From assembly GCA_026261815.1 (NCBI GenBank), contig JAMPIT010000258.1, forward strand, positions 8,919,501-8,983,500: 64,000 nucleotides of DNA. The letters are read 5' to 3'. The position numbers were made by a program, and so were the translations under genes. The notes under the pieces are model-generated. The model was not told the DNA's origin and did no database searches. It worked only from the letters and a program-made list of their open reading frames with translations. Below are positions 25,690 through 48,000 of the stretch, piece by piece (within the stretch, counting starts at the first letter, position 1; every line of letters starts with the position of its first letter). The stretch comes from Monarcha castaneiventris obscurior. Its lineage: Eukaryota; Chordata; Aves; Passeriformes; Monarchidae.

Positions 25690-25990
25690 AAGTTTCCTGT
25701 AAATTACATTTCCAGCAAGCATCTCTGCTAATTAAAGATTATGAAATGAATTTACCATTGCGTCAATTAAAATCCATTCACATTTAATACCTTCCTCTTT
25801 TCCAACGTCATTTATTTATTGAGGGTGGGGAAGGAAGGAACCGTGCTCGGAGTCTCCAGAAGTTCTCTGGATTTGGAACAGACTTGGCTCTGCCTCGTTA
25901 CATGGAATAGGTCCCTGGAGAATGCAGACTGATTGCAATCTAATTTATGGCATTCATCAACATATGAATTAATGCTGGGGTCTCAGATAT
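25690..25990. promoter_or_regulatory. Candidate conserved noncoding element
   Basis: An AT-rich block with CTAATTAAAG at about 25,728, CGTCAATTAAAA at about 25,761, a TTTATTTATTGAG run and CATATGAATTAATG near 25,962. Dense homeodomain-type cores without coding potential suggest an enhancer. Based on composition and motifs only. Confidence 0.25.
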
Positions 25991-25999
25991 GAGATCTCT

Positions 26000-28900
26000 C
26001 TATTTGCCCCTCCCTCCTTGCACAGGCTCAGCAGCTCAGTTCCACTGCCATGCTTCCTTCCCTCCCTGTACTGCCACTTTCCTGCATTAAAGAAACAGCC
26101 TTGGCTTTGGTTAGGACAGCTTGTTTATCATGAACAAACCAGGCATCTCACCTAAATTTCTGGGAACTGAAGTCAACTGAAACCAAGGAGAATCTGATCC
26201 CTGTCTTGAATGAGTTTGGGATCTGGTGCTCAGCTGCCATGCACCTCAGCTTCCCTGTCTGTGACACAGGGACGCTGTTCCCAGCTTCCCTCTGAAAGCC
26301 ACAGGGAGAATAAAAATACACTTGTGCTTTGGAGCCCTGCAGAGAAGTTTGCAGAGGGCTTTTGTGTGTTTTACTATTGCTTCTCTGTATTGTTCTTGGC
26401 TTTGACCTTGGACTGAGCTGAACCAAAGAATAATCAAACAAAGCACTTACATTTCAGGTGCATGTTGGACACTTGTTAAGGAAAGCCTAAAACTGCCAAG
26501 TCTTCTGGTAGCAGCCATTAACCCATGTGGTGACTGGAAGCCCTGGAGGTGCTGGCAGGGTTATAAATCATGCAAGTGGTGGATGAAGGGCCGCTTGTTT
26601 GCTCTCTGCCGAGAGGCTGCCACAGACAAAACACGACAGCAAAACAATCTGAGGACAGAAAGTCGGTGTGCAGGATGCCTCAGGGCAGACAAGGCAGGTC
26701 AGGGAATAGGAGGAGATGTGCAGAGGAGCAGAGTGCATTCAGCTATGGAAAGAGGAGGCTTCTGCTTCGTTGGCATGAGCAAGCAGCTGCACAGGGTAAC
26801 TGAAAGCAGGCATAGCCTGGGATGGGAACTATAGGATGTCTGTCTGCTGGGGTCAGGTTTCCTTTCCTTGGGGCAAAACTGCACAGATAGGACTGGTTTT
26901 GAGACAGAAATCTCAGCATTTGGGCTCTCTCACTGCTCAGATCCCAAGGTCACCTTCATCAGAGTTCAGTTCTGGAGGAAAGGTCTCTGTGCAATGTCAT
27001 TGAAGCTCGGCATCACCCTGAACACAGAGGCTGCTGTTCCATCACTCACCTGCTCTTCCTGAATTGTCTGAATGTGCAAGGGCTTAAAGCATGCGGCTTA
27101 GTTTTTTGCTCTTCTCTCTGATGAAAGAAATAAAGCAAGTAAAGTAATTTTTAGACTTACCTAAAGATCACTCTGTCCATCAAAAGCATCAAAGAGTGCT
27201 CCAGGGAAGAAGGAAATATGAAGCTCCCTGTGCTTGATGGCACAGAGAGGAAGTGGATTCCAGCTGCAGTGAGGAAGACTCAAGCTGGAGTCACCAGGAA
27301 AAGCCATAAGTCAAAACTGAAGGACAGGAACCGACTGCAAAGCTCCTATCTGGTGGGAGACCTCCTTCATCTGGGGAGCAGCAGGTTCAGCCAGAAGAAC
27401 ACAAAATGCAACCAACATTTTAAAAACCAAGGGCTTTAGTGAGCTGTGGACAATTTGATGTAGCGTTAGTAGACATTTAATACCTTCATAGCAGTAAAGT
27501 GCAGGAGTCAAAGGATTCGTTCTCTGTATGGTAAACAGCTTATGCCAAAAAAATCCTGCCCTGCTCATTAGGAAGGTCACCTTCACTCTTAATTTCAGAC
27601 TTCTCCTGGGGCTTCAACTCAAACTTCAAGAGAACATTTCCCTGGCTAAATTACTTTTTGGTAGCAGTAGGCAGGCATATGGGTAAAAAAAAAACAACAT
27701 GCAGCCCTTCCATCACAAAATAAAAAGATGGAAGGGATGCAATCCCACCTCTGGCTGCACATGGGTTAAAAGTGGTTTCCATACTTGTTGAAAACATTTT
27801 TTTCTTTTCCTGGTTCCGCTCCTGAGTTTATCCTATCCCAAAGTAATCAAGCGTTTTGCTGCCACTGCCAATCACAGCTGCCTGCTGCTGACAAGAGAAG
27901 CGTTGCCGCTAGAGCTGGAGCACCACGGGATGCTCGAGGCAATGCCCCTGCTGGGATGCAGCAGAGCTCAGGCCAGGCTGCTGTTTCATGCTCCTGTCAC
28001 TCAGAGCAGGGCTCCTACAGTTCACCAGGAGTTGGCTGACCTTGCCAAACGGGGAAAAGGGACCCATTGTCAGCCTTCAATCCAGGAGGGCTGTGCCCAC
28101 TCCTTTCCTCTTTCCAGCACCCACAGCAGCTGGATGTTCCTGTCCGGGATCCACCATCTGCACACATTGCTTTGCTTTGGGGCATAGGAAAGGGAGTGTT
28201 ATCCACTCCTATTCAGGACACAGGCAAATGTTCCTGTCCCCCTCTGCAATCAGTTCCTTTAATGTGAGCGTGCCTGGTGTGGCAGGGATGGCCAGGACGT
28301 GGCCCCAGGGGCTGTTCTCCTACCTGTGAGGTTGGGATCAGTCTGCAGCCACAGTCACAGCCTGGGCAGGCAACAACACGGCTCAGGCATGCAATGAATG
28401 CGCTGTGAGATGCTGAATGAGTGCCTGGGAAATAGCAGGTGAGGGTTCTGAAAGGTGGTGGGGAAAGGGCACGGTGGGAGCACAATCTGCAATGCAGAAG
28501 AGAGCACTGCATCACCTCTCGTGTGAGGTGGCAGATTAATCAGGAGGCACAGAGTGCATTTGTAACCTGCCTGGCAACCCAGCAGCACTCCTCAACCCTA
28601 CCCACCCCTCCCTCCACACCTGAAACACCAGCAAAACTTTACAGGTCCCTCGTTAGAAAGGGGTCCTGCTCTGGGGAGAGAAAACACCAGAGCAAGGACT
28701 TTGTGAGGGACAGGGAGCAGAGCCCCTCCTGGGTGTGTCTGTAGGGAATGAGGACTGGCATCTGGGGAGGTCTCTGCTCCTGTACCTCTGCCTGCAATGA
28801 GGGGGATATTTCAGGGAAGGAGGTAAGTTTTCCTGTTTGCCTTGCTCAATTCCTTCATTTCTTCCTTTCCTCTGCCATTGTTGATACTTAAAGTTTCCTT

Positions 28901-30920
28901 CCGAAGCCCAGACATCAGCAGGTGGACAGGCACCTCAGTCCTGCCCTTTCAAGCTCTCTGAAAACTCCAACAGGTTGCCATCCATAGAGTTTTTTCCTCC
29001 ATTTTGCTTGAAAGAAACAGCAGGTGAGGGATTTTTTTTTGGATCTACATATCCAGCTTAGATGGCAGAAAAGATAGGAAATGTAGAGACTGCCAGCTTG
29101 TCCCTCCAGATCCCTCTGAGAGGCTTTGGGAGGTGTTGGATGCACACAGCCTGGCTCACCTTCTCACTGGATTTCAGGATAGCAAAGCGAGTGAAAAGAG
29201 ACGTGGAAAAACAGTACTTTCCCACCTGTTGGGATGAGGCCTTCCTGTTCTCCTTTGTGTCACACTTAGCCGCAGATAACCCCACAAATGCTTTTCAGCT
29301 ATTTTTACCTATTTTCTGGCCAAGCAGCACTTTCTAGAGATGCAAACAAAACATGTAATTCATTCTTCCCACGTCACCTCCACTGCAACTACTCCTGTTG
29401 CCCTGGTTTTGTTTATTTGGAAAATGTTCCCCTTTCTTTCATGAAGCCAGCTTTTCATGCTGGATAATTTTGTGTTTGCCTTCAGCCTCTCAAGTCCTTT
29501 ATATAATCCAGGCTGTCCATGAGATGGTGCCACACGCAGAGTTAAAACCCTGCTTTGCTTACCAGAGACAGCAGACCAGGAACAGTCTTCCTAGGCATTG
29601 CACTTAATATGGCATGTTTATTATGCCTATTATTATTATAATCTGGACTTCTTCAGCTTTGGGAACATGAATAATACAGCATCAAAAAAGAAAAGAGTTT
29701 TTAAAAAGGTGTTTTTATATATAGATAGATAAAGATAGCTTGCTCTGATTCATCTGCTAAAAATTGCTGCTGCTCCTTGTTTGTTTGTTTTGTTCAAGCA
29801 GAAATCGCTGGGCAAGATGAATGCCAGGAATGGGAATACAGGATAAGCCTATATTTCACAACTTCTTGTCATGCAGGAAGGTTGCTGTCAAAACTTTGGT
29901 ACAGGTCTGGAATTTGCTTAGAGATGAAGTCGTTGCTCCTGGGTGTAGTGCAGCAGCCGAGCACAGCCAGGCAGAGAGGCAGGAAAGAGCATCTGGCCCA
30001 TGCAGGGGTGAATGAAGGTCAGCATGCCTCATCCAGGGGAAGGCTCCAGGGACTGGAACAGGAGCTGTGCAGCCCCCACGCACCAGAACCTGGATAGTAG
30101 TGTGGATGTCACCCTGCACAGCTAAAATTCGAGTGGTTTGAGGAACTCCTGTGATGACTGTTTTACCTTGTGTCATATGAGGGTGTAAATTGTTGTGCCT
30201 GATCTTCTGCAGTGGTTTCTCTGGTGGGGATCGGGGTTTGGAGTCGGCAGCCAGCGCAGAAAAGAGACACAAAAAACCCCTTCAGGCTGTAAAAATGACC
30301 CTTGGGCACACAAATATCTCACTCAGAAGTACAGATGGAGGTATTGCTGCTGGAGCTGCACGTCCTGACTGCATAGCTCTGAGCCAGGGAGAGACACGAA
30401 GCCTTCCCAAGCCACAGCACAGTGCACAGCAATAAACTCCAGCTCTGCTCTCCACCCCTACAGCTCTGTTTGCACCTGACAAATGCTGCCACATCCGCAG
30501 CCTGTGGCCTCCTCGTCCCTCACGTGTCACAAAGGAGGACACGCAGCCAGCACTGGAGCTGGGAGCAGCATCAGATCTCCAGGTATGGTGTAGAACCTGG
30601 GCTTCACCTTCTGCAGAGACCCTGGGATCTGGTGCCAGTCACAGACAGGAATCCAGACTGTCTGCTCTGGGCAGTGCTAGTGATGTGTCAGGGTGGTTTT
30701 TCAGCTCTGCATGGACACAACCATTATCAGAGTCGTGTCCCAGTAGTCAGTTGGATTCTGCCTTGGTGGAAATAAAGCACCACTGCTTTGACTGTAGCTG
30801 CACAGAGGGTAAGCCATAAAATAAAAATACTAAGGAAATAGCTGAAACAAACACTTGACATCCATCATGAGGGACAAGGTCTGTCTTGACCCACTAAAAC
30901 ATTATTTGTTCTTTTTCCCA
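26000..30920. other. Intergenic, no gene seen
   Basis: No supported gene. A weak MIR-like trace (CACCTCAGCTTCCCTGTCTG) lies at about 26,244. A small GATA-type repeat (TAGATAGATAAAGATAG) is at about 29,721-29,738 and a TTTG repeat at about 29,777-29,795. Confidence 0.4.
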
Positions 30921-30929
30921 GGGGCCAAA

Positions 30930-31440
30930 ACACTGCTCTTCTGCATGAGATATGTGTGTCATTGGATATGTGTGTATCCCTAAATTTAATTTGTCCAATT
31001 GCATTAGGACAAGCAGCTAATTCCAAAATTCATTTTGTTCCCATAATCAACCCCTCTGCCAAATGGCATTTGGGTGGAATTGTGGAGATTGTGATTTTTA
31101 TTTAAAGTGATTTATTGAAATCATTAGCAATGTTCCCTAAGTGGAATCCATGACAATCCTTTTAATCTTCCCCCCATCACAGTAAATGCAAACATTTTTT
31201 TTAATAACAGAGAGTTTGAAATATAAGGTTATTAAAATCCACACTTGTATATTTCTCCATGCTCTCTCCCTCTGTAATGGGTTGGAAACCATAATTGTGG
31301 AAATAAAGGCTCCCTTTCAGACCGGAGATGCAGAGAGTGTATAATGAACAGTTAAGCATCTATTTAGTCACTGTGAATTGATAAGGGTGTTAATGAAACT
31401 GAAAGGAGCCAACTTCATTTCCGCTGCAGGGAAATACAGA
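30930..31440. promoter_or_regulatory. Candidate conserved noncoding element, about 500 bp
   Basis: This is the most enhancer-like block upstream of the CpG island. It is uniformly AT-rich and non-repetitive, with many homeodomain-type cores (CTAAATTTAATTTG, CCAATTGCATTAGG, GCTAATTCC, CATTAGCAATG, TTTTAATC), CATAATCAACC, and AATGGCATTTG. It lies about 2 kb upstream of the promoter of the membrane-protein gene, so it is a plausible distal enhancer. No frame or RNA fold was identified. Confidence 0.35.
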
Positions 31441-32576
31441 TGGTAGGGGGGTATTTTTTTGGTATTGCCCTAAGCCCCTTTAATGGAGTCAATGTCTGCA
31501 GCAGAGCTCAGAGCTTCCCCAAGTGCTCTTCCAGCCTCTTCCCAGATGTACTCAATGGAGGTCTGGCAAACTGAAGGGGTTTGCCCTGTGTCCCACTGGA
31601 GCGAGGCCTGGGCTGTTGTCACCAGCTGTCCCCAGGCACACAGAGAGCTGCCCCTGTTACCCTCAGCTCTGATTAATCTCCCCAAATTGCAAACCATTTG
31701 CCCCCAATCACTCAGCCCCATCCCCTCCTGCGAATGAAGGGGCACAGCACGGTGGGAGCCCGCCTGGGACAGTCACGGCTGGAGCCAGGCACAGGGATGG
31801 GTCAGCCTGGACCAGATTCTCTCCTGTTCCCTCTGGTTGATGCACTGGTGCCATGGCAACTGCTAACACCAAACAGCAGTGGGGAAAGTAGAGCTTCAGA
31901 GCAGCTTCGGTCCCCAACGACCAGTGGGCATGTCCTGGGGTTGTCCTTTCTTCCTGAGAACCCCAGCAAAAGAATGTGCCTCTGAGCAGGGCAAAGCCAG
32001 ACTGGACTGTGCCGCCCCTTCACACAGCCCAAAACTCACTTCACTTTGAAAAGTTCTTATAAAAAAATAATCTTGCTGTATTTTCCATCTTGGAAGATTA
32101 AAATCCAGTGTGGGAGGACTGAGAATCTGACAGATGAGCCATTTGCCCTTAACTACTCACTCCTGCTCTGGCCCTCAAAGTACTTTGCAGCTTCATGCTC
32201 TGCAGGCAGAGCAGCAGCTCCAACACCAGGCATCAAGATGCTGGGGCATGAGGACACAGGACCTATCCCACTGCAGGATATGTATCCATGCAGCTGCCCA
32301 GACATCCTGATGTAACTAGTCCCAGCTCCATCACTGGCAAGAAGAAATTTTAAGATGCTGTTAAATGGTCCTGGGCACCAGAAGTGGCTGTGACATGGTC
32401 CATGCACATTCTAGGGAGGGCAGAAAAGCTTTTTCCTCCACATTTTCTTTGCTCCTGGGGCTGCACAATCTGCCCATCACCAACCCAAACCCTGGTGATA
32501 CTGTATGGGAGAGATGTTGCCATTTTATTCTATACTCTTCCAACTCCCAGGCAGCTGGCAGGATTGCTGCTGGCTG

Positions 32577-32616
<40 letters not shown>

Positions 32617-33079
32617 GTTAATCTTTTGCTATTATTGCTCAGAAGCTCCATTTGGCTGCTTTCAGGAGTAATGTGGTGATTTCCTTGCCCTTGTGGCAGC
32701 TGTTTCTTACATGGGGGAGCAGCACCAAAAAAAAAAAAAAAGGTGAAAAATGGAGCTGTGATTTATTTTCACTATTTTCACCTCCAAATATAGAAAGACA
32801 ATTTCCCCCTCTCTAAGATTTCCTCTTCCTCCTCTTTAAATATGTCCCACTGCCTTCGAACCAAGCCAGCATCCCAGCGATCCCAGAGATCCCAGAGATC
32901 CCACCACCAAGGCAGATGAAATGTATTTGAAGGGAACACGAACCAGTTTAAGACCATTATCAAGGTGACCAAGGACAGGCTGGCTCTTACCACTTGGCAC
33001 AGCCACCTTACCAGGGAGGGGAGATGCTGAGGGAGCTCAGCCTCAAACCCTCCGTTCTTTTTGCAAACCAGGCATCCCT
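31441..33079. other. Upstream flank of the CpG island
   Basis: No supported gene. It contains the CA microsatellite (32,581-32,614), an A-run at about 32,727-32,741 and three tandem copies of GATCCCAGA at about 32,879-32,903. Confidence 0.45.
32581..32614. repeat. (CA)17 microsatellite
   Basis: A perfect uninterrupted CA dinucleotide run of 34 bases, likely length-polymorphic. Confidence 0.98.
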
Positions 33080-34060
33080 CCGATGCCAAAACTTTGCTGG
33101 GTGGAGGCTGCCGGGGAGGCAGCGGGGCTGTGGGGAGCATCACTCCTCCGGGATGCTGGCGCTGGGATGATGTCCTCCCCGCTCCCGGCAGCGCCCGCGA
33201 TGTGATTCCTCCCTGCCGGCGGCACCGCTCCCAGACAAAGGCTGAGCTCAGCGCCCGCGGGCGGCTGGACCTGGGCTACCCAAGCGCACCCACGCGAGCG
33301 CTCCGGCTGCTCCCCATCTCCCCCTGCACCTCCCCGGGAACATCCAGCAGACGGATCAAAGCTCATCTTTTGTCATCGAGAGGATTAACTCCGCGGGGAG
33401 CAGCGGCGGAGGCTGAGCCTACGCTGCCGGCACGCATCGCCTGCTTCGCAGCACGCTCAGGAGTTGTGGAGCCAACCTCCCGGCAGCTAATCCCCCTCGC
33501 TGCTGGAGCCGGGGAGGCTGGGAAGAGCCGGCAGAGCTGCGGGGTGAAGGGACGGGAGGGAAGAGGACGGGGAGGAGTGTCCGCACACAAACGCAACACG
33601 CGTGCACCAGCAGCACCCCGCACACGGCATCGGGCAGCGGCACCGGCTCGGCGGCTGCTTGCGGGGAGCTCCGCAGGGAGCCCAGCCCTGAATAAAACAA
33701 GCTGGAGCAGCAGGCGAGAGGATCTGTTCGCTTGGAAAAGTCTTTAAGGTAAAACCCGAGACCGGCCGCCTCGGGGCTGGGCTGGGAGCCGGGTGCTGGG
33801 CTCTCTGCCGGTGTGCTCGGTGTCTCTGACTTGGTTCTGGTTTTAAAGGAATCGATCGGGAGATGCCGGTAAAAGAAGTTGCTGAAAGACGAGCAGGAAT
33901 GGCCAGGAGCTGCGCGCCGCCGGCCCCGTTACACACCGGGAGCAGCTGAACTTTGTGGGGTCGGAACATTTTTCTCCTCCGCGAACGCTCTGGGCAGCGC
34001 TGACAGGAGAGTCAGGACAGCCCCGCACACCTTGTGCCTGCCCGAGCCTGGGGCAGAGCC
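33080..34060 (+). promoter_or_regulatory. CpG island promoter of the membrane-protein gene
   Basis: CpG frequency and GC content rise sharply relative to the flanks. The island ends shortly before the first coding exon of the plus-strand gene. A probable 5' untranslated exon lies inside and ends at 33,748, where CTTTAAG is followed by the donor GTAAAA. Joined to the acceptor before 34,156, it places AAG directly ahead of the ATG, which gives a good initiation context (A at -3). No TATA box was found and the transcription start cannot be fixed. The island contains long frames on both strands, which is a normal effect of GC richness. Confidence 0.65.
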
Positions 34061-34100
34061 ACGGGGGGATTGCTGTCTCTCCAAGGACCATCGCCGCTGG

Positions 34101-34122
34101 AAAAAAAAAAAAAAAAAAAAAA
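34101..34122 (+). repeat. Poly(A) tract, A22
   Basis: An uninterrupted run of 22 A, ending 33 bases before the first coding exon and just upstream of the pyrimidine tract of its splice acceptor. Confidence 0.95.
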
Positions 34123-34155
34123 GCTGGAGAAGGGCAATTTATCTTTCTTTTCCAG

Positions 34156-45002
<10,847 letters not shown>

Positions 45003-48000
45003 CCAGTGCCACGCCCGGGCCAGGCAGGATGGAGCAGCGGGATGGAGCAGCAGGATGGAGAGGAGGGATGGAGTAGAGGGATGGAGCAGAAGGATGGAGC
45101 AGTGAAAGTGCGGCAGCCACCTTGCAGGACCAGGCAGGGAGAGGAAGGGATGGGCAGAGCCGGCACCGTGGAGCAAAGCCCTTCTCCCCCTGATTTTACC
45201 AGCCTCTAAGGACCTTGCCGGGGTGGGTGGCTTCACCCCTTCTCCCAGGCTTGTCAGCCCTATCCTGACGTCTGCCCTTGGGTTTGTGAGCCCCTCTTTG
45301 TTCCCTGTGAATAGCAAAAAAGAAAAAGCAAATGCAAAATACACCCACCAAACAAAGCTTGCAAGAGAAATGAGCCGGAGAGAGGCCGGGCGGTCCTTTG
45401 GCGTGCGGCTGTCCGGTGGCGTGGGAATGGGGTGGTGAAAAGGGCAAAGAAGACAAGGAGGCTGCAGAGAAATGGGGGTGTTTGCATTTCTGGGGACAGG
45501 CCCAGGACACAGCAGGGAACTGGGAGCTGCAGAAAGGCACTGAAAGGTCAGTAGGGGCCAAATCCCCCGTACATTGGTGACCTGCCTGGGCCACCACTCC
45601 TGCCTTTTGTTTTGCAGCTCCAGCTCACAGCCCGTTTCAGCAGATGTGTCCTGTGCCTCTGGGACAGCAGGGTGACAGCCCAAACTCCCCAGGGAGCCTT
45701 ATTCCTCCACACCTGAGCCAGGCCAGGGCCATCACATTCCCTCTACCACAGCTCTGCCTGAGCCCAGCACTCCCTGATGGGAGCAGCCCTGTTGGGACCG
45801 GGCACAGCCCCTTTTTCTGAGGAATGTTGCTGGAGACAAGGACAGGGACCCACCTGCATGAAATCCCAATTCTTCAAGGGCAAAAATAGCCCTTATATGT
45901 CTGCATCCTTCAGACTCATCCCAGTGTGATCTCCTCCTACATCAGCCCCAAAATTTCTGCCACCCCGAGGGGTGCTGGCTCTGTACTGGGGTCAGCCCCA
46001 TGTGCATTGATGGAGCGGGGAGACCTCCCTCTTCTCCCTGGATGCCTTCCTCTTCCCTGCTAGGCACCACCGACCAAAACTGCCCTTCTCTCTGCCCAAA
46101 GACATTCTTTGCCATTCCTAACTCCAGGTAGATCCCTGCTCCTCGCTTTTTAAGGGGCTCAGAGGGGAAAATGTGGGGGCAAGCTCCCAAACCATGCAGG
46201 AAAAGGAGCATTCTGATGGCTTCATTGCTATTTTAAGGTCAGCTCTTATCCCACTCAGGGTTTTAAACCAGGATCCATAATTTCTCTGGATAGCAGAGTA
46301 GAGGCACTGGGACCAAGCTCATTCCTTGTGCCTCTCCCTGATGAAGATCGCTTTACTCTGCACATCTTTCCTCAACTTTAAAAAAGGGGTTATACTGATG
46401 TGCCACAGACCCAGTCCTGAGAAAAGGCCATGGTCCAGACTTCTGCCTCTGCATTCAGGGAGACAAGCCCTGCCTTTTCCCAGCCTGCAGTACCCAGCAC
46501 ACCACAAATAGCAGGGGCCAGAACAGCATTTTCCCCTTCTGAAAGTGGTTGAGGAAAATGGATGTGGTTCCAAACTCCTGCTCCAAGGGCTTTAATGACA
46601 GCCATTACCAGCAGTCCCACGCTGGGGCTTTGTCGGCTTTTCAGCGAGCAAAGGCAGAGGACAGTACCTCGGACCTCCCCCCCCCGTAATTAACCATTTC
46701 CGATCAGACACAGTGTCCTGCCACCATCATTTGTCTCCGTGTTTTTGGCCCTGGGTTTGTAGCGTGGCTGCCCTGGCAGCTGCCAGGCTTCTCCTGTGCT
46801 GCTGGGGCTGCGGAGGGGAGCTGGACAGCGATGCCCTGGCAGCACGAGGGGGATGCTGGGGCATGATCCCACCAGTAACTCCCAGCTATTTGGAATAGGG
46901 TTGCAGCCCCAGAGCTGGAAACTGGGAAGGTCCAGATTCCTGGGGGACAGGAGGTTGTACAGCGAGGGGCTGCTTTCCTTGCTCCCCTGCTCTTTCAGCA
47001 TCAGCAGGCTGCACATCGGGGTCACCCAGGTGCCTCTGGCCACTGCTCGGGAGGGACAGTGGGACACTGTGTCCCACACTGGCACTGGTCACAGAGGGAC
47101 TGATCCCTGCCATGGGGACGTGCAACTCACTGGGCACAACTGGTTCCCCCCAGCGACAGCCCAGCCACTCACCTGCACTGCGGACCCATTGCCCACCAAC
47201 TGCTGGAAACAAGGTGGAGGCTTCCCTGAGCATGGAGGCAGCCACCTCCCCTCCAGCCGGGCTCTTGCTCCCTTCCTGAGACATCTGGGGTCCCACATGA
47301 CGTGGTTTGGCCCCAGGAGATGCTCCTGCACCAAGCAGCAGCTCTCAGGCAGGGCCGGCGTGGCTGTCACCCACCCGCGGCCACTGTCCTCGGAGCAGGA
47401 GCAGAAGGAAGGAGCCCAGCTCCCTCCTGTGGCCACCTGCACCGGGGTCCGCCAGCCTGCGCGATCTGGGAAGGGGCTGGCGAGGAAGTGCCCTCAGCCC
47501 CCTCGCCTCAGCCTCTTTGAAGCCACTCATTCGCAGAGGTGCCAGGAGGGATCCTGGTGCTGTGTCCATCTCCAGGACGATGTGACCAAGCACTGGGTGA
47601 TATCAGGGCAGTGTCCATGGTGAGGTGAAACACCCAACTCCTCCCCGAGCTGCGGGGTCACGCCTGGTCAATGCCAGGAGCCAGGGCTGGCACAGGAGCC
47701 CCGCAGGACCCCGTGGCTGTGGCTGCTTTCGGAACTGACCCCACTGGAACCTGCCACGGACGGGGGAACACCACGGAGGAGAGCAGTTTCCCACACCCCC
47801 TTCCTCCACATCCCCCCATCCCTGCATCACTGCCATCATCTGGCACCTGCCTTCCCCCTAATTTGTCCCCAATCATGTCACCAGACCCCACACCAGTGCT
47901 GAGCTCTGAAGATGGTTGTGAGCCTGTCAGAGAGCCCCAAGACCACGGAGCCATTTTGCATCCAGACACTGGAGGCAGAGCGTAGCTTTTGGCTGCCTCA

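Noticed and set aside
33061..33747. 228-codon plus-strand frame in the CpG island
   Set aside because: Composition is that of GC-rich chance frames, with overlapping frames on the other strand. It ends at a splice donor but gives no protein-like domain; better read as untranslated exon.
46796..47623. 275-codon plus-strand frame
   Set aside because: No recognisable domain, no splice or promoter context, and competing frames on both strands in GC-rich DNA.
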